Source: Betaproteobacteria bacterium (GTDB taxonomy: Bacteria > Pseudomonadota > Gammaproteobacteria > Burkholderiales > SG8-41). Taken from it: a stretch of 45,147 nucleotides of DNA. How positions within the stretch are numbered: the stretch's first letter is position 1; each line of letters starts with the position of its first letter. The position numbers and the translations under genes were made by a program. The DNA lies in NCBI GenBank assembly GCA_025363575.1, contig JANYDM010000178.1, positions 1 through 45,147 of the forward strand, read 5' to 3'. This document shows, piece after piece, positions 17,967 through 26,841 of this stretch. The notes beneath the pieces are model-generated. The model saw nothing but the letters and a program-made list of their open reading frames with translations. It searched no databases and was not told the DNA's origin.

Positions 17967-19685
17967 ATGCTGAAAACTCTTTTACAGCGCATTCTGGGTC
18001 GCCGTGTCGCGGTACAGGACGATTTCGGCGGCCCGCATCCTGAACTGTTGCTTGAAATCGGCGCGTTGATCCAGCGACGCGACTTGATGTTGGCCGGGGA
18101 CAAACTCCGTCCGCTGGTGGCTGCTTATCCGAATGATGTCGATGTGGCAATGTTGGCAGGGCAGGCCGCGCTCATGTGCGGCGAGAAGGACGAAGCGACG
18201 CTGCATTTCGAGCGCGCAGCCAGGCTCGCGCCCGGGTTGGCAGCAGCGCATGCCCAACTAGGCGCGTTGCATCGGGAAATGGGACGCGACGAGCTGGCCG
18301 CGAAGGCGTACGAGGCCGCTCTTGCCGCCGGTGCCGCGTCGGCCGGCCTCCACAACAATCTCGCCGCGATTTATCTCGATCAGGGAAAGCTCGAAGATGC
18401 GCAGCGAAATCTCGAGTCGGCTTTGCGTCTGGAGCCGGATTTTGCCGTGGCGCTCAACAACATGGGCAGGCTGCGGCGCGAGCGCCGCGAATTTGTGCAG
18501 GCGCTCGAATGCTTTGTCGCGGCAGCGCCTGTCGAATACGACGCGCGCGCGAATGTGGGTATCGTGTTGAATGACATGGGCGAATATGCGCAGGCGCGCA
18601 CCGCGCTCACCGCCTGCTCCCTTGAGAGGCCGCACGACGTCGCTGTACTGTGCGGACTGGGTGGCGCGTGCATCTCGCTCGGCGAGCTGGCCGAGGCGAC
18701 GCGCAATTTCGATCGGGCGCTCGCTCAAGAGCCGGGCAATGCCAACGCGTGTGTTGGACTTGCCAACGTCGCCCTGTTGCGCGGTGAATTTGGCCGGGGC
18801 TGGGCCTTGTACGAAGCGCGCACGCAGATTCCGAAATTCAAGTCGCTTTATGCGAGCGATCTCCCGCGCTGGCAGGGCGAACCGATGCCGGGACGTACAT
18901 TGCTGGTATCCGCGGAGCAGGGATACGGCGATGTGTTGTTGTTCGCCCGTTTCCTGCCAATGGCGGCGCGAGCGCGCGCGACCGTCGTATTTCGCTGCCG
19001 TCCGTCGCTGTTGCGTCTGTTCGACGGCATGCAGGGTATCAAGCGCGTTGTCAGTGATAAAGAGCCCATAGCCTGTGATGCACAAGTGCCTCTGCTCAGC
19101 CTCGCTCACGTGCTGCAAATCGGGCGGGATAGCCTTCCTGGCGCGTTGCCTTATATTGCGCCGCCCATGGCACTGGTAAAAAAATGGGGTGAGCGTGTTG
19201 CGACGGACGACAAGCCGCGCATCGGTCTCGTCTGGGGCGGCAACCCCAGTCGTGCGCGCACCGGTGCGCGCGTGCCGTCGCCGGACGCGTACGCGGTTCT
19301 GCGGGCCGTCGATGGCGTAACGTTTTACAACCTGCAGGTCGGTTTCGGCCGCGCTGAACTTGCCGAGGTGCCGCTTGCGCTGGTCGACTGCTCGGCAGAT
19401 TTAACAGATTTCGCGGACACTGCAGCATTGATTGCGAATCTCGATCTGGTGATCGCGGTCGATACGTCGGTAGCGCATCTGGCGGGCGCGATGGGGAAGC
19501 CTGCCTGGCTACTGCATTCCGGCGCAGCGGACTGGCGCTGGGAAATCGACGGTGTGGACAGCCCATGGTACCCGAGCGTGCGGATTTTCCGGCGGCATAC
19601 AGAGGGATGGCCACGCACGCTCACCGAAGTGGCCGACGCATTGACGAATTTCGTCCGGACTCGTCGGGGCAAGCCTTCGCTCTGA
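17967..19685 (+). CDS. TPR protein with C-terminal glycosyltransferase-like domain
   Basis: A 572-residue cytoplasmic protein. Residues 30-290 contain about seven tetratricopeptide repeats (patterns such as AGLHNNLAAIYLDQGKLEDAQRNLESAL). Residues 300-565 resemble a GT-B glycosyltransferase C-terminal half seen in many TPR proteins: LLVSAEQGYGDVLLFARFLP, IGLVWGGNPSRAR, and DLVIAVDTSVAHLAGAMGKPAWLL, the last close to glycosyltransferase family 9 proteins. Donor and acceptor are unknown; glycosylation of a surface protein or glycan is one guess. A TATAGT at 17892-17897 may be a -10 box. The start is not well supported by a ribosome site. It stands alone before aroC. Confidence 0.82.
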   Translation: MLKTLLQRILGRRVAVQDDFGGPHPELLLEIGALIQRRDLMLAGDKLRPLVAAYPNDVDVAMLAGQAALMCGEKDEATLHFERAARLAPGLAAAHAQLGALHREMGRDELAAKAYEAALAAGAASAGLHNNLAAIYLDQGKLEDAQRNLESALRLEPDFAVALNNMGRLRRERREFVQALECFVAAAPVEYDARANVGIVLNDMGEYAQARTALTACSLERPHDVAVLCGLGGACISLGELAEATRNFDRALAQEPGNANACVGLANVALLRGEFGRGWALYEARTQIPKFKSLYASDLPRWQGEPMPGRTLLVSAEQGYGDVLLFARFLPMAARARATVVFRCRPSLLRLFDGMQGIKRVVSDKEPIACDAQVPLLSLAHVLQIGRDSLPGALPYIAPPMALVKKWGERVATDDKPRIGLVWGGNPSRARTGARVPSPDAYAVLRAVDGVTFYNLQVGFGRAELAEVPLALVDCSADLTDFADTAALIANLDLVIAVDTSVAHLAGAMGKPAWLLHSGAADWRWEIDGVDSPWYPSVRIFRRHTEGWPRTLTEVADALTNFVRTRRGKPSL

Positions 19686-19760
19686 TCGCGCGCGGTCGGC
19701 GGTCGAATACTGCCGTGTTAAACTGCGGCTCCTGCAATCGCAAGCGGCAACGGGTACGTT

Positions 19761-20924
19761 ATGTCCGGCAGCACACTCGGAAAATTATTCTGCGTGACTT
19801 CGTTCGGCGAGAGCCACGGGCCGGCGATCGGCTGCGTGGTCGATGGTTGTCCGCCCGGAATGGAGCTATCGGCAGCTGACATCCAGATCGACCTCGACCG
19901 GCGCAAGCCGGGCACATCGCGCCATGTCACGCAGCGTCGCGAGGACGATGTCGTCGAAATACTTTCCGGTGTGTTCGAAGGCAAGACCACCGGCACGCCG
20001 ATCGGGTTGCTGATCCGCAACGTCGATGCGAAAAGCAAGGACTATTCGAAGATCCAGGACTCGTTTCGTCCCGGTCACGCCGATTACACCTACTGGCAGA
20101 AGTACGGGATCCGCGATTATCGCGGCGGCGGCCGCCAGTCGGCGCGCGAGACGGCGGTGCGCGTCGCCGCAGCGGCAGTCGCAAAGAAATGGCTGCATGA
20201 AAAATACGGCATCGTCGTGCGCGGTTATCTGTCGCAGCTCGGGCCGCTCGAAATTCCGTTCAAGTCCTGGGAGGCGGTCAACGACAATCCGTTTTTCGTC
20301 GCGGATGCGAGCGCCGTGCCCAGGCTCGAAGAATTCATGGACAAGCTGCGCAAGTCCGGCGATTCGGTCGGCGCGCAAATTACCACCATCGCAAGCGGCG
20401 TGCCGGTGGGCTGGGGCGAGCCGGTCTACGACAAGCTGGACGCCGATATTGCTTACAACATGATGAGCATCAATGCGGTGAAGGGCGTCGAGATCGGCGC
20501 GGGATTCGCAGCGGTTCGGCAAAAAGGCACCGAGCATTCGGACGAGATGACGCCGCAAGGGTTTCTCACGAACAATGCCGGCGGCATACTCGGCGGCATT
20601 TCAACCGGGCAGGACGTTATCGTCAATGTGGCCGTGAAACCGACTTCGAGCATCCGTCTCGCGCGGCGGACGATAGACAAAACGGGCAATGCAACGACGA
20701 TAGAAACGCACGGGCGCCACGATCCTTGCGTCGGCATACGCGCGACGCCGATTTGCGAGGCGATGCTCGCGCTGACATTGATCGACCATGCGTTGCGGCA
20801 TCGCGCGCAGAACGCCGACGTAAACTGCCCTACGCCGCGCATAGCCGCGCAGGCGCCTTCCGACGTCGTCGCGCGACTGCGCGGCGCGGCCGCTACCGAA
20901 AATCCAGATCCCGACGAAGCGTGA
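19761..20924 (+). CDS. aroC: Chorismate synthase
   Basis: Last step of the shikimate pathway: converts EPSP to chorismate using reduced FMN, feeding the trp genes further along the window. It has 387 residues, slightly longer than the 361 of E. coli because of a C-terminal extension ([16 protein letters not shown]). Family signatures are complete: [18 protein letters not shown], the [14 protein letters not shown] block, [13 protein letters not shown] and [11 protein letters not shown]. The ATG at 19761 matches the family start ([20 protein letters not shown]). An MFS gene follows by 33 bp. Confidence 0.97.
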   Translation: MSGSTLGKLFCVTSFGESHGPAIGCVVDGCPPGMELSAADIQIDLDRRKPGTSRHVTQRREDDVVEILSGVFEGKTTGTPIGLLIRNVDAKSKDYSKIQDSFRPGHADYTYWQKYGIRDYRGGGRQSARETAVRVAAAAVAKKWLHEKYGIVVRGYLSQLGPLEIPFKSWEAVNDNPFFVADASAVPRLEEFMDKLRKSGDSVGAQITTIASGVPVGWGEPVYDKLDADIAYNMMSINAVKGVEIGAGFAAVRQKGTEHSDEMTPQGFLTNNAGGILGGISTGQDVIVNVAVKPTSSIRLARRTIDKTGNATTIETHGRHDPCVGIRATPICEAMLALTLIDHALRHRAQNADVNCPTPRIAAQAPSDVVARLRGAAATENPDPDEA

Positions 20925-20957
20925 CGCGCCGCGTCGGGCTGCGCGCGCGGTAGAGCA

Positions 20958-22115
20958 ATGCAGGCATTTCCTTACTGGCGGCTTGCCGGCGTTTACTTTT
21001 GCTATTTCGCCTATCTCGGCGCGTTCGCGCCGTACTTCAGCCTTTACCTGAGTTCGCTCGGTATCGCGGCCGCCGGCATCGGCGTCATCATGTCGCTGCC
21101 GCAGCTCGTGCGCATCGTCGCGCCGAACATATGGGGATGGCTTGCGGACCACGGCGGGCACCGCTTGCGCGTAGCACGCATCTGCACGGCAATAGGCACC
21201 GCGACTTACTGCGGACTTTTCGCGGCGCATGACTTCGAGGCATTGTTTGCGGTAGTGCTGGTAATGAGTTTCTTTTTAAGTGCCGCGCTGCCGCAGATCG
21301 AGGTTACTACGCTGTCGCATCTCGGCGAGCGCAGCGCGCAGTACGGGCGCGTTCGCGTATGGGGCTCGATCGGTTTTATCGTGACCGTACTCATAGTCGG
21401 CTACGTGCTCGATACATTTACGCTGCGCGTGCTGCTGTGGATCATGCTATCGATACTGAGCGTTACTGTGGTATTGCTGGTAGTAGTTCCGGAAGCGCCG
21501 CAGGAAGCGCACGCGCGCGACCACACCCCGATCGTGCACGTCATCCGTCAGCCACAGGTCATCTCCCTGATTGCAGCATGCGCGCTGATGGCAGTGGCAC
21601 ACGGGCCGTACTACACGTTCTACTCGATTCATCTTGTCGGCTTCGGCTTCACCAAGAGCGCCGTCGGCTGGCTGTGGTCGATCGGCGTGATTTGCGAAAT
21701 CGCGATATTTTTCTGGATGGCGCATTTGTTTCGCGCATATTCGATGCGCCAGGTGCTTATTGCCAGCTTTGCACTGACGGCCCTTCGCTTCGCGCTCATC
21801 GCAGCGTGCGCGGACAATCTCGTCCTGCTCGTCATCGCGCAAACGCTGCATGCCGCGAGCTTCGGCTCGTTTCACGCGGCAGCGCTCGGCTATGTGCATC
21901 GCTTTTTTCGCGGCCGGCACCAGGCGCGTGGCCAGGCGATATACACGAGCCTCACATTCGGCCTCGGCGGCACGCTCGGCGGGTTATATGCAGGCTATGC
22001 GTGGGAGCATTTCGGCGCCGTGCGGACGTTCGCCGGCGCGTCTTTATGCGCTTTCGCGGGAATGTTGATCTTATGGCGCGGCCTCGATGATCACATCGCG
22101 CCGCGGAGTGAATAA
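20958..22115 (+). CDS. MFS transporter, HcaT/nucleoside-symporter-like
   Basis: A 385-residue, 12-helix inner-membrane transporter of the major facilitator superfamily. The opening WRLAGVYFCYFAYLGAFAPYFSLYL, the LPQLVRIVAPNIWGWLADHGG loop and YGRVRVWGSIGFI are typical of the MFS_1-like group that includes HcaT (3-phenylpropionate transport) and NupG-like symporters. The substrate cannot be read from sequence. It begins 33 bp after aroC and may share its transcript. Ends 2201 bases before asd's neighbour block is reached at leuB; the leuC promoter region follows directly. Confidence 0.85.
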   Translation: MQAFPYWRLAGVYFCYFAYLGAFAPYFSLYLSSLGIAAAGIGVIMSLPQLVRIVAPNIWGWLADHGGHRLRVARICTAIGTATYCGLFAAHDFEALFAVVLVMSFFLSAALPQIEVTTLSHLGERSAQYGRVRVWGSIGFIVTVLIVGYVLDTFTLRVLLWIMLSILSVTVVLLVVVPEAPQEAHARDHTPIVHVIRQPQVISLIAACALMAVAHGPYYTFYSIHLVGFGFTKSAVGWLWSIGVICEIAIFFWMAHLFRAYSMRQVLIASFALTALRFALIAACADNLVLLVIAQTLHAASFGSFHAAALGYVHRFFRGRHQARGQAIYTSLTFGLGGTLGGLYAGYAWEHFGAVRTFAGASLCAFAGMLILWRGLDDHIAPRSE

Positions 22116-22164
22116 GCTCCATCCATCATGCGTGCATCGCATCCGGTCATGAGCGTGCCGCATC

Positions 22165-22194
22165 TGGTCAGGGATGCGCCGATTATGGGATAAT
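22165..22194 (+). promoter_or_regulatory. Putative promoter of the leuCDB operon
   Basis: TGGTCA (22165-22170; four of six to TTGACA) and GATAAT (22189-22194; five of six to TATAAT) are 18 bp apart. Transcription would begin near 22201, about 33 bp before the leuC start. No leader peptide with a run of leucine codons is visible, so classical leu attenuation is unlikely here. Confidence 0.45.
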
Positions 22195-22233
22195 TTAAGG
22201 TTCCAAGTTATGAACCGAGTCAGCAAAGAACCT

Positions 22234-23643
22234 ATGGCCGCGCGCACGCTTTACGACAAATTATGGGACGACCACGTAGTTCATCAGCAGGACGATGGCA
22301 CTGCGCTGATTTACGTCGACCGCCATCTAGTGCATGAAGTTACGAGCCCGCAGGCCTATGAAGGCCTGGAAGTCGCCGGCCGCAAGCCGTGGCGCGTGGG
22401 CTCCATCGTGGCGACCGCCGATCACAACACCCCGACCCGCAACTGGGACAAGGGCATCACGGATCCCGTGTCGCGCCTGCAAGTCGAAACGCTCGATGCG
22501 AACATCAAGAAGTGGGGCGCATTGAGCTATTTCCCGTTCCTGCATGCGAAACAGGGCATCGTGCATGTCATCGGGCCGGAAAATGGCGCGACGCTGCCGG
22601 GCATGACGGTCGTGTGCGGCGATTCGCACACCAGCACGCACGGCGCGCTCGGCTGCCTCGCGTTCGGCATCGGCACATCCGAAGTCGAGCATGTCATGGC
22701 TACGCAGTGCCTCGTGCAGAAAAAAACCAAGGCGATGCAGGTGCTGGTCGAAGGTCAACTCGGTGACGGTGTGACCGCGAAAGATATTGCGCTCGCCGTC
22801 ATTGGCAAGATCGGAACGGCAGGCGGCACCGGCTATTCGCTTGAATTCGCCGGCAGCGCTATACGCGCGCTATCGATGGAGTCACGCCTGACGTTGTGCA
22901 ATATGGCGATTGAAGCGGGCGCGCGTGCAGGCATGGTTGCCGTTGACGAGACGACTATCGAATATGTGAAGGGCCGGCCGCTGGCGCCGACAGGAGCGAT
23001 CTGGGACCAGGCGGTCGTCTATTGGCGCACGTTGACCAGCGACGAGGGCGCGAAGTTCGACAAGGTTGTGCCGCTCGCTGCCGCGGACATACAGCCGCAG
23101 GTGACCTGGGGTACGTCCCCGGAAATGGTCACTACGGTCGGCGGCAAAGTGCCGGACCCGGCGAAAGAATCCGATCCGGTAAAGCGCGAATGGATGGAGC
23201 GCGCGCTCAAATACATGAATCTGCAACCTAACACGCCGATCACCGATATTCAGATCGACAAGGTTTTCATCGGGGCGTGCACCAACTCCCGCATTGAAGA
23301 TTTGCGCGCGGCGGCGGCGGTCGCGCGCGGCCGTAAAGTGGCGGGCAACGTCAAGGTCGCGATGGTCGTGCCCGGCTCGGGCCTGGTTAAACGCCAGGCC
23401 GAAAAAGAAGGCCTCGATAAGATATTCGTCGAAGCCGGATTCGAATGGCGCGAGCCCGGCTGCTCGATGTGCCTGGGCATGAACGAGGACCAGCTATCGC
23501 CGGGCGAGCGCTGCGCGTCGACTTCGAACCGCAATTTCGAAGGCCGGCAGGGCGCGGGCGGCCGCACGCATCTGGTCAGCCCGGCAATGGCCGCGGCAGC
23601 GGCAGTCAGCGGGCACTTTGTCGACGTGCGGCAACTCGTTTAG
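22234..23643 (+). CDS. leuC: 3-isopropylmalate dehydratase large subunit
   Basis: Aconitase-family subunit that, with LeuD, isomerises 2-isopropylmalate to 3-isopropylmalate in leucine synthesis. It has 469 residues from the ATG at 22234, matching the family (466-470); in-frame ATGs at 22210 and 22174 add residues unlike known LeuC, and the latter overlaps the promoter. The three [4Fe-4S] ligands are Cys349 (IGACTNS), Cys410 and Cys413 (CSMC). The signature DNTPT.NW appears as DHNTPTRNW and [13 protein letters not shown] is intact. leuD follows by 8 bp. Confidence 0.96.
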   Translation: MAARTLYDKLWDDHVVHQQDDGTALIYVDRHLVHEVTSPQAYEGLEVAGRKPWRVGSIVATADHNTPTRNWDKGITDPVSRLQVETLDANIKKWGALSYFPFLHAKQGIVHVIGPENGATLPGMTVVCGDSHTSTHGALGCLAFGIGTSEVEHVMATQCLVQKKTKAMQVLVEGQLGDGVTAKDIALAVIGKIGTAGGTGYSLEFAGSAIRALSMESRLTLCNMAIEAGARAGMVAVDETTIEYVKGRPLAPTGAIWDQAVVYWRTLTSDEGAKFDKVVPLAAADIQPQVTWGTSPEMVTTVGGKVPDPAKESDPVKREWMERALKYMNLQPNTPITDIQIDKVFIGACTNSRIEDLRAAAAVARGRKVAGNVKVAMVVPGSGLVKRQAEKEGLDKIFVEAGFEWREPGCSMCLGMNEDQLSPGERCASTSNRNFEGRQGAGGRTHLVSPAMAAAAAVSGHFVDVRQLV

Positions 23644-23651
23644 GAACTGAC

Positions 23652-24290
23652 ATGGACAAATTCATTTCGCGTGAAGGCCTCGTAGCACCGCTCGACCGCG
23701 CCAACGTGGACACCGATGCGGTCATTCCCAAGCAGTTTCTGAAGTCGATCAAGAAGACGGGCTACGGGCCAAACCTGTTCGACGAATGGCGCTATCTCGA
23801 CCACGGCGAGCCGGGCATGGACAATTCCAAGCGTCCGCTCAATCCCGATTTCGTGCTCAATCAACAACGTTATCAGGGCGCACAGATCCTGCTCGCGCGC
23901 GAAAACTTCGGATGCGGCTCATCGCGCGAGCATGCGCCGTGGGCGCTGTTGCAGTTTGGATTTCAAGCGGTGATAGCACCGAGCTTCGCGGACATCTTCT
24001 TCAACAACAGTTTCAAGAACGGCCTGCTGCTGATCAAGCTCGACGCTAAAATCGTCGACCGTCTGTTCAAGGAGGCGGCCACGCAGCCGGGCTACCGGCT
24101 CGCTATCGATTTGGCCGAGCAAAGCGTCACGACGCCGGGCGGCGAAACGATCAAATTCGAAGTTGACCCTTTTCGCAAGCACTGCCTGATGAACGGCCTC
24201 GATGAGATCGGCCTGACACTCGAGCATGCTGACAAAATCAAGGCGTTCGAGACGAAGCGGCGCACGCAGCAACCCTGGATTTTCAACTGA
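23652..24290 (+). CDS. leuD: 3-isopropylmalate dehydratase small subunit
   Basis: Swivel-domain partner of LeuC, 212 residues. Family motifs are [27 protein letters not shown] and [16 protein letters not shown]. The ATG at 23652 has AGGA 7 bp upstream and lies 8 bp after leuC; the frame is open further upstream inside leuC but that is spurious. It is translated from the same message as leuC and the two subunits form one enzyme. Confidence 0.96.
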   Translation: MDKFISREGLVAPLDRANVDTDAVIPKQFLKSIKKTGYGPNLFDEWRYLDHGEPGMDNSKRPLNPDFVLNQQRYQGAQILLARENFGCGSSREHAPWALLQFGFQAVIAPSFADIFFNNSFKNGLLLIKLDAKIVDRLFKEAATQPGYRLAIDLAEQSVTTPGGETIKFEVDPFRKHCLMNGLDEIGLTLEHADKIKAFETKRRTQQPWIFN

Positions 24291-24375
24291 TTTGTTGCCG
24301 GGCGCCCGCGGTGAATTGCCGGCGGAGCGCTTGCACGCGTGATATTTGTGGCTGCGGCCACCGAGGTTCAAGCAA

Positions 24376-25443
24376 ATGAAAATCGCGGTTCTTGCCGGCG
24401 ACGGCATCGGTCCTGAAATTATCGCGCAGGCGATGAAAGTGCTCGACGTTTTGCGGCGCGACGGCCTCAAGATCGAACTCGAAGAAGCGCCGTACGGCGG
24501 CGCCGGCTATGATGCGCACGGCGATCCGCTGCCGTCGTCGACGCTTAAACTTGCGCGCGAAGCAGACGCTGTTCTTTGCGGCGCTGTAGGCGGCCCGCAA
24601 TACGACGCACTGCCGCGCGAGAAGAGGCCCGAACAGGGCATTCTGCGCATCCGCAAGGAACTGCAGCTTTTCGCCAACCTGCGGCCGGCGATGCTGTTCG
24701 AAGAGCTGGCGAGCGCTTCGTCGCTCAAGCCCGAACTCGTGGCGGGTCTCGACATCCTGATTTTGCGCGAGCTCACGGGCGATATTTATTTCGGCGAACC
24801 ACGCGGGCGGCGCACGAATGCGCGCGGCGACCGTGAAGGCTACGACACGATGCTCTACTCAGAGCCCGAGATACGGCGCATCGCGGACGTCGGTTTTCAG
24901 GCGGCGATGAAGCGCAGCCGAAAACTGACTTCGGTCGACAAGGAAAACGTCCTCGAGACGAGCCGGTTCTGGCGCGAAATCGTCAAGGACGTCGCCAGAC
25001 AGTACCCGCAGGTCGAGTTGTCGCACATGTATGTCGACAACGCTGCGATGCAGCTCGTGCGCAACCCCAAGCAGTTCGATGTCATCGTCACCGGCAATAT
25101 GTTCGGCGACATCCTGTCGGATGAGGCATCGATGCTGACTGGTTCAATCGGCATGCTGCCGTCGGCGTCGCTCGACGCGAACAACAAGGGGTTGTATGAG
25201 CCGGCGCACGGTTCCGCTCCTGATATCGCCGGCAAGAACATTGCGAATCCGCTGGCAACGATCTTATCCGCGGCAATGATGTTGCGTTACACCTTCAATC
25301 AGGAGGACGCGGCGAAACGCATCGAGGCAGCGGTGAAAAAAGTACTGGCGCAGGGTTACCGCACCGCGGATATTTACGAAACCGAAATGCGGCGCGTCGG
25401 GACCATAGAAATGGGCGATGCCGTCGTCGCCGCGATGCAGTGA
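24376..25443 (+). CDS. leuB: 3-isopropylmalate dehydrogenase
   Basis: Oxidative decarboxylation of 3-isopropylmalate with NAD+, the next leucine step after LeuCD. It has 355 residues from the ATG at 24376 ([15 protein letters not shown], the usual family start); an in-frame ATG at 24346 is less likely. Visible features are the NAD-binding GDGIGPE, the catalytic Lys in [15 protein letters not shown], the Asp cluster in [17 protein letters not shown], and the adenine-binding [14 protein letters not shown]. An 85-bp spacer after leuD contains GAGG at 24363-24366 and no recognisable gene. Confidence 0.96.
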   Translation: MKIAVLAGDGIGPEIIAQAMKVLDVLRRDGLKIELEEAPYGGAGYDAHGDPLPSSTLKLAREADAVLCGAVGGPQYDALPREKRPEQGILRIRKELQLFANLRPAMLFEELASASSLKPELVAGLDILILRELTGDIYFGEPRGRRTNARGDREGYDTMLYSEPEIRRIADVGFQAAMKRSRKLTSVDKENVLETSRFWREIVKDVARQYPQVELSHMYVDNAAMQLVRNPKQFDVIVTGNMFGDILSDEASMLTGSIGMLPSASLDANNKGLYEPAHGSAPDIAGKNIANPLATILSAAMMLRYTFNQEDAAKRIEAAVKKVLAQGYRTADIYETEMRRVGTIEMGDAVVAAMQ

Positions 25444-25504
25444 ACGCGCAGGCGTCAACGCCGATGGCGGATACAACGTTAGCTTTTATTTGGCCCAGGC
25501 GATC

Positions 25505-26632
25505 ATGATGCGTACGGGTTTTGTCGGTTGGCGGGGAATGGTCGGCTCGGTGCTGCTGCAGCGCATGCGGGCCGAGCGTGACTTCGACCACATCGAGCCG
25601 GAATTTTTCACCACATCGCAGGTGGGCGGCAAAGGCCCCGCGATCGGGCGCGAATCCGCGCCGCTGCAAGACGCGAATTCGATCGCCGCGCTGAAAGCGA
25701 TGGATGTCATCATCACCTGTCAGGGCGGCGACTATACGACGGCGATTTATCCGCAGTTGCGCGCGGCCGGCTGGCAGGGATACTGGATAGATGCTGCCAA
25801 AACGCTGCGCATGAAAGATGACGCCGTCATCATCCTCGACCCGGTCAACCTGCCGGTCATCAAGAACGCGCTCGCTAAAGGCATACGCAATTATATCGGC
25901 GGCAATTGCACCGTGAGCTGCATGCTGATGGGGCTGCACGGGTTGTTCAAGCATGACCTTATCGAATGGATGACATGCATGACTTATCAGGCTGCGTCGG
26001 GCGGCGGCGCACAGCACATGCGCGAGCTGCTCACCCAGTTCGGCCTTGTCCACGCGGAGGTCAAAGATCTGCTGGCGGATCCGGCATCGGCGATTCTCGA
26101 GATCGACCGCAGGGTGCATGCGAAGCAGACTGACGGTTCCCTGCCAATGGAAAATTTCCGCGGCGTGCCGCTCGCCGGCAATCTGATTCCGTGGATAGAC
26201 CAGGACATGGGCAACGGCATGTCGCTCGAGGAGTGGAAAGGCGGCGCCGAGACCAACAAGATACTGGGACGCGGGCCGGCTTTCGGTGCGACGCCGACGC
26301 CCATTGATAGCGTGTGCGTGCGCGTTGGCGCCATGCGCTGCCACAGCCAGGCATTGACCATCAAACTAAAGCGCGACGTCCCCCTCGATGAAATTGCCGC
26401 CATGCTGGCGGCCGCCAATCAATGGGTGCGCGTCGTCCCCAACGAGCGTGAGCGGTCGGAACGCGAATTAACGCCCGCGGCCGTCACCGGCCGGATGCAT
26501 ATACCGGTCGGACGTCTGCGCAAACTGGCGATGGGCGGCGAATATTTGTCGGCTTTTACAGTCGGCGATCAGCTGTTGTGGGGAGCGGCGGAGCCGCTTC
26601 GCCGCATGCTGAGAATACTGCTCGAAAAGTAA
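25505..26632 (+). CDS. asd: Aspartate-semialdehyde dehydrogenase
   Basis: Reduces aspartyl phosphate to aspartate semialdehyde, the branch point to lysine, diaminopimelate, methionine and threonine. It has 375 residues. The start [21 protein letters not shown] gives the NADP-binding GWRGMVG, and the catalytic nucleophile is Cys135 in [12 protein letters not shown], the same number as in E. coli Asd. This is the gamma/beta-type enzyme, not the shorter Gram-positive type. Two adjacent ATGs (25505, 25508) are possible starts. It follows leuB by 61 bp, as in Pseudomonas. Confidence 0.95.
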   Translation: MMRTGFVGWRGMVGSVLLQRMRAERDFDHIEPEFFTTSQVGGKGPAIGRESAPLQDANSIAALKAMDVIITCQGGDYTTAIYPQLRAAGWQGYWIDAAKTLRMKDDAVIILDPVNLPVIKNALAKGIRNYIGGNCTVSCMLMGLHGLFKHDLIEWMTCMTYQAASGGGAQHMRELLTQFGLVHAEVKDLLADPASAILEIDRRVHAKQTDGSLPMENFRGVPLAGNLIPWIDQDMGNGMSLEEWKGGAETNKILGRGPAFGATPTPIDSVCVRVGAMRCHSQALTIKLKRDVPLDEIAAMLAAANQWVRVVPNERERSERELTPAAVTGRMHIPVGRLRKLAMGGEYLSAFTVGDQLLWGAAEPLRRMLRILLEK

Positions 26633-26841
26633 TCGGGTAAAGACGACAAATCAGCCGCGGAATAAAATGTGGCTGCGTCCGGCTTTCAGGCATTTTTCCA
26701 CAGGGTCTGGAAAGAGCTGTCTGCTAAAATAGTGAGTATCGGCTAGCTAATAGATTCATAAGGTTAGAGGCAAGGTTAGCTTGCAACCCTAACTATTTGA
26801 TGTTAATTTGCTTGTTGCTGAAAATAACAAGAGGTTGGGCT

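Noticed and set aside
23445..23651. Upstream extension of the leuD frame inside leuC
   Set aside because: It overlaps the conserved end of leuC, and a standard LeuD start with a ribosome site is present at 23652.
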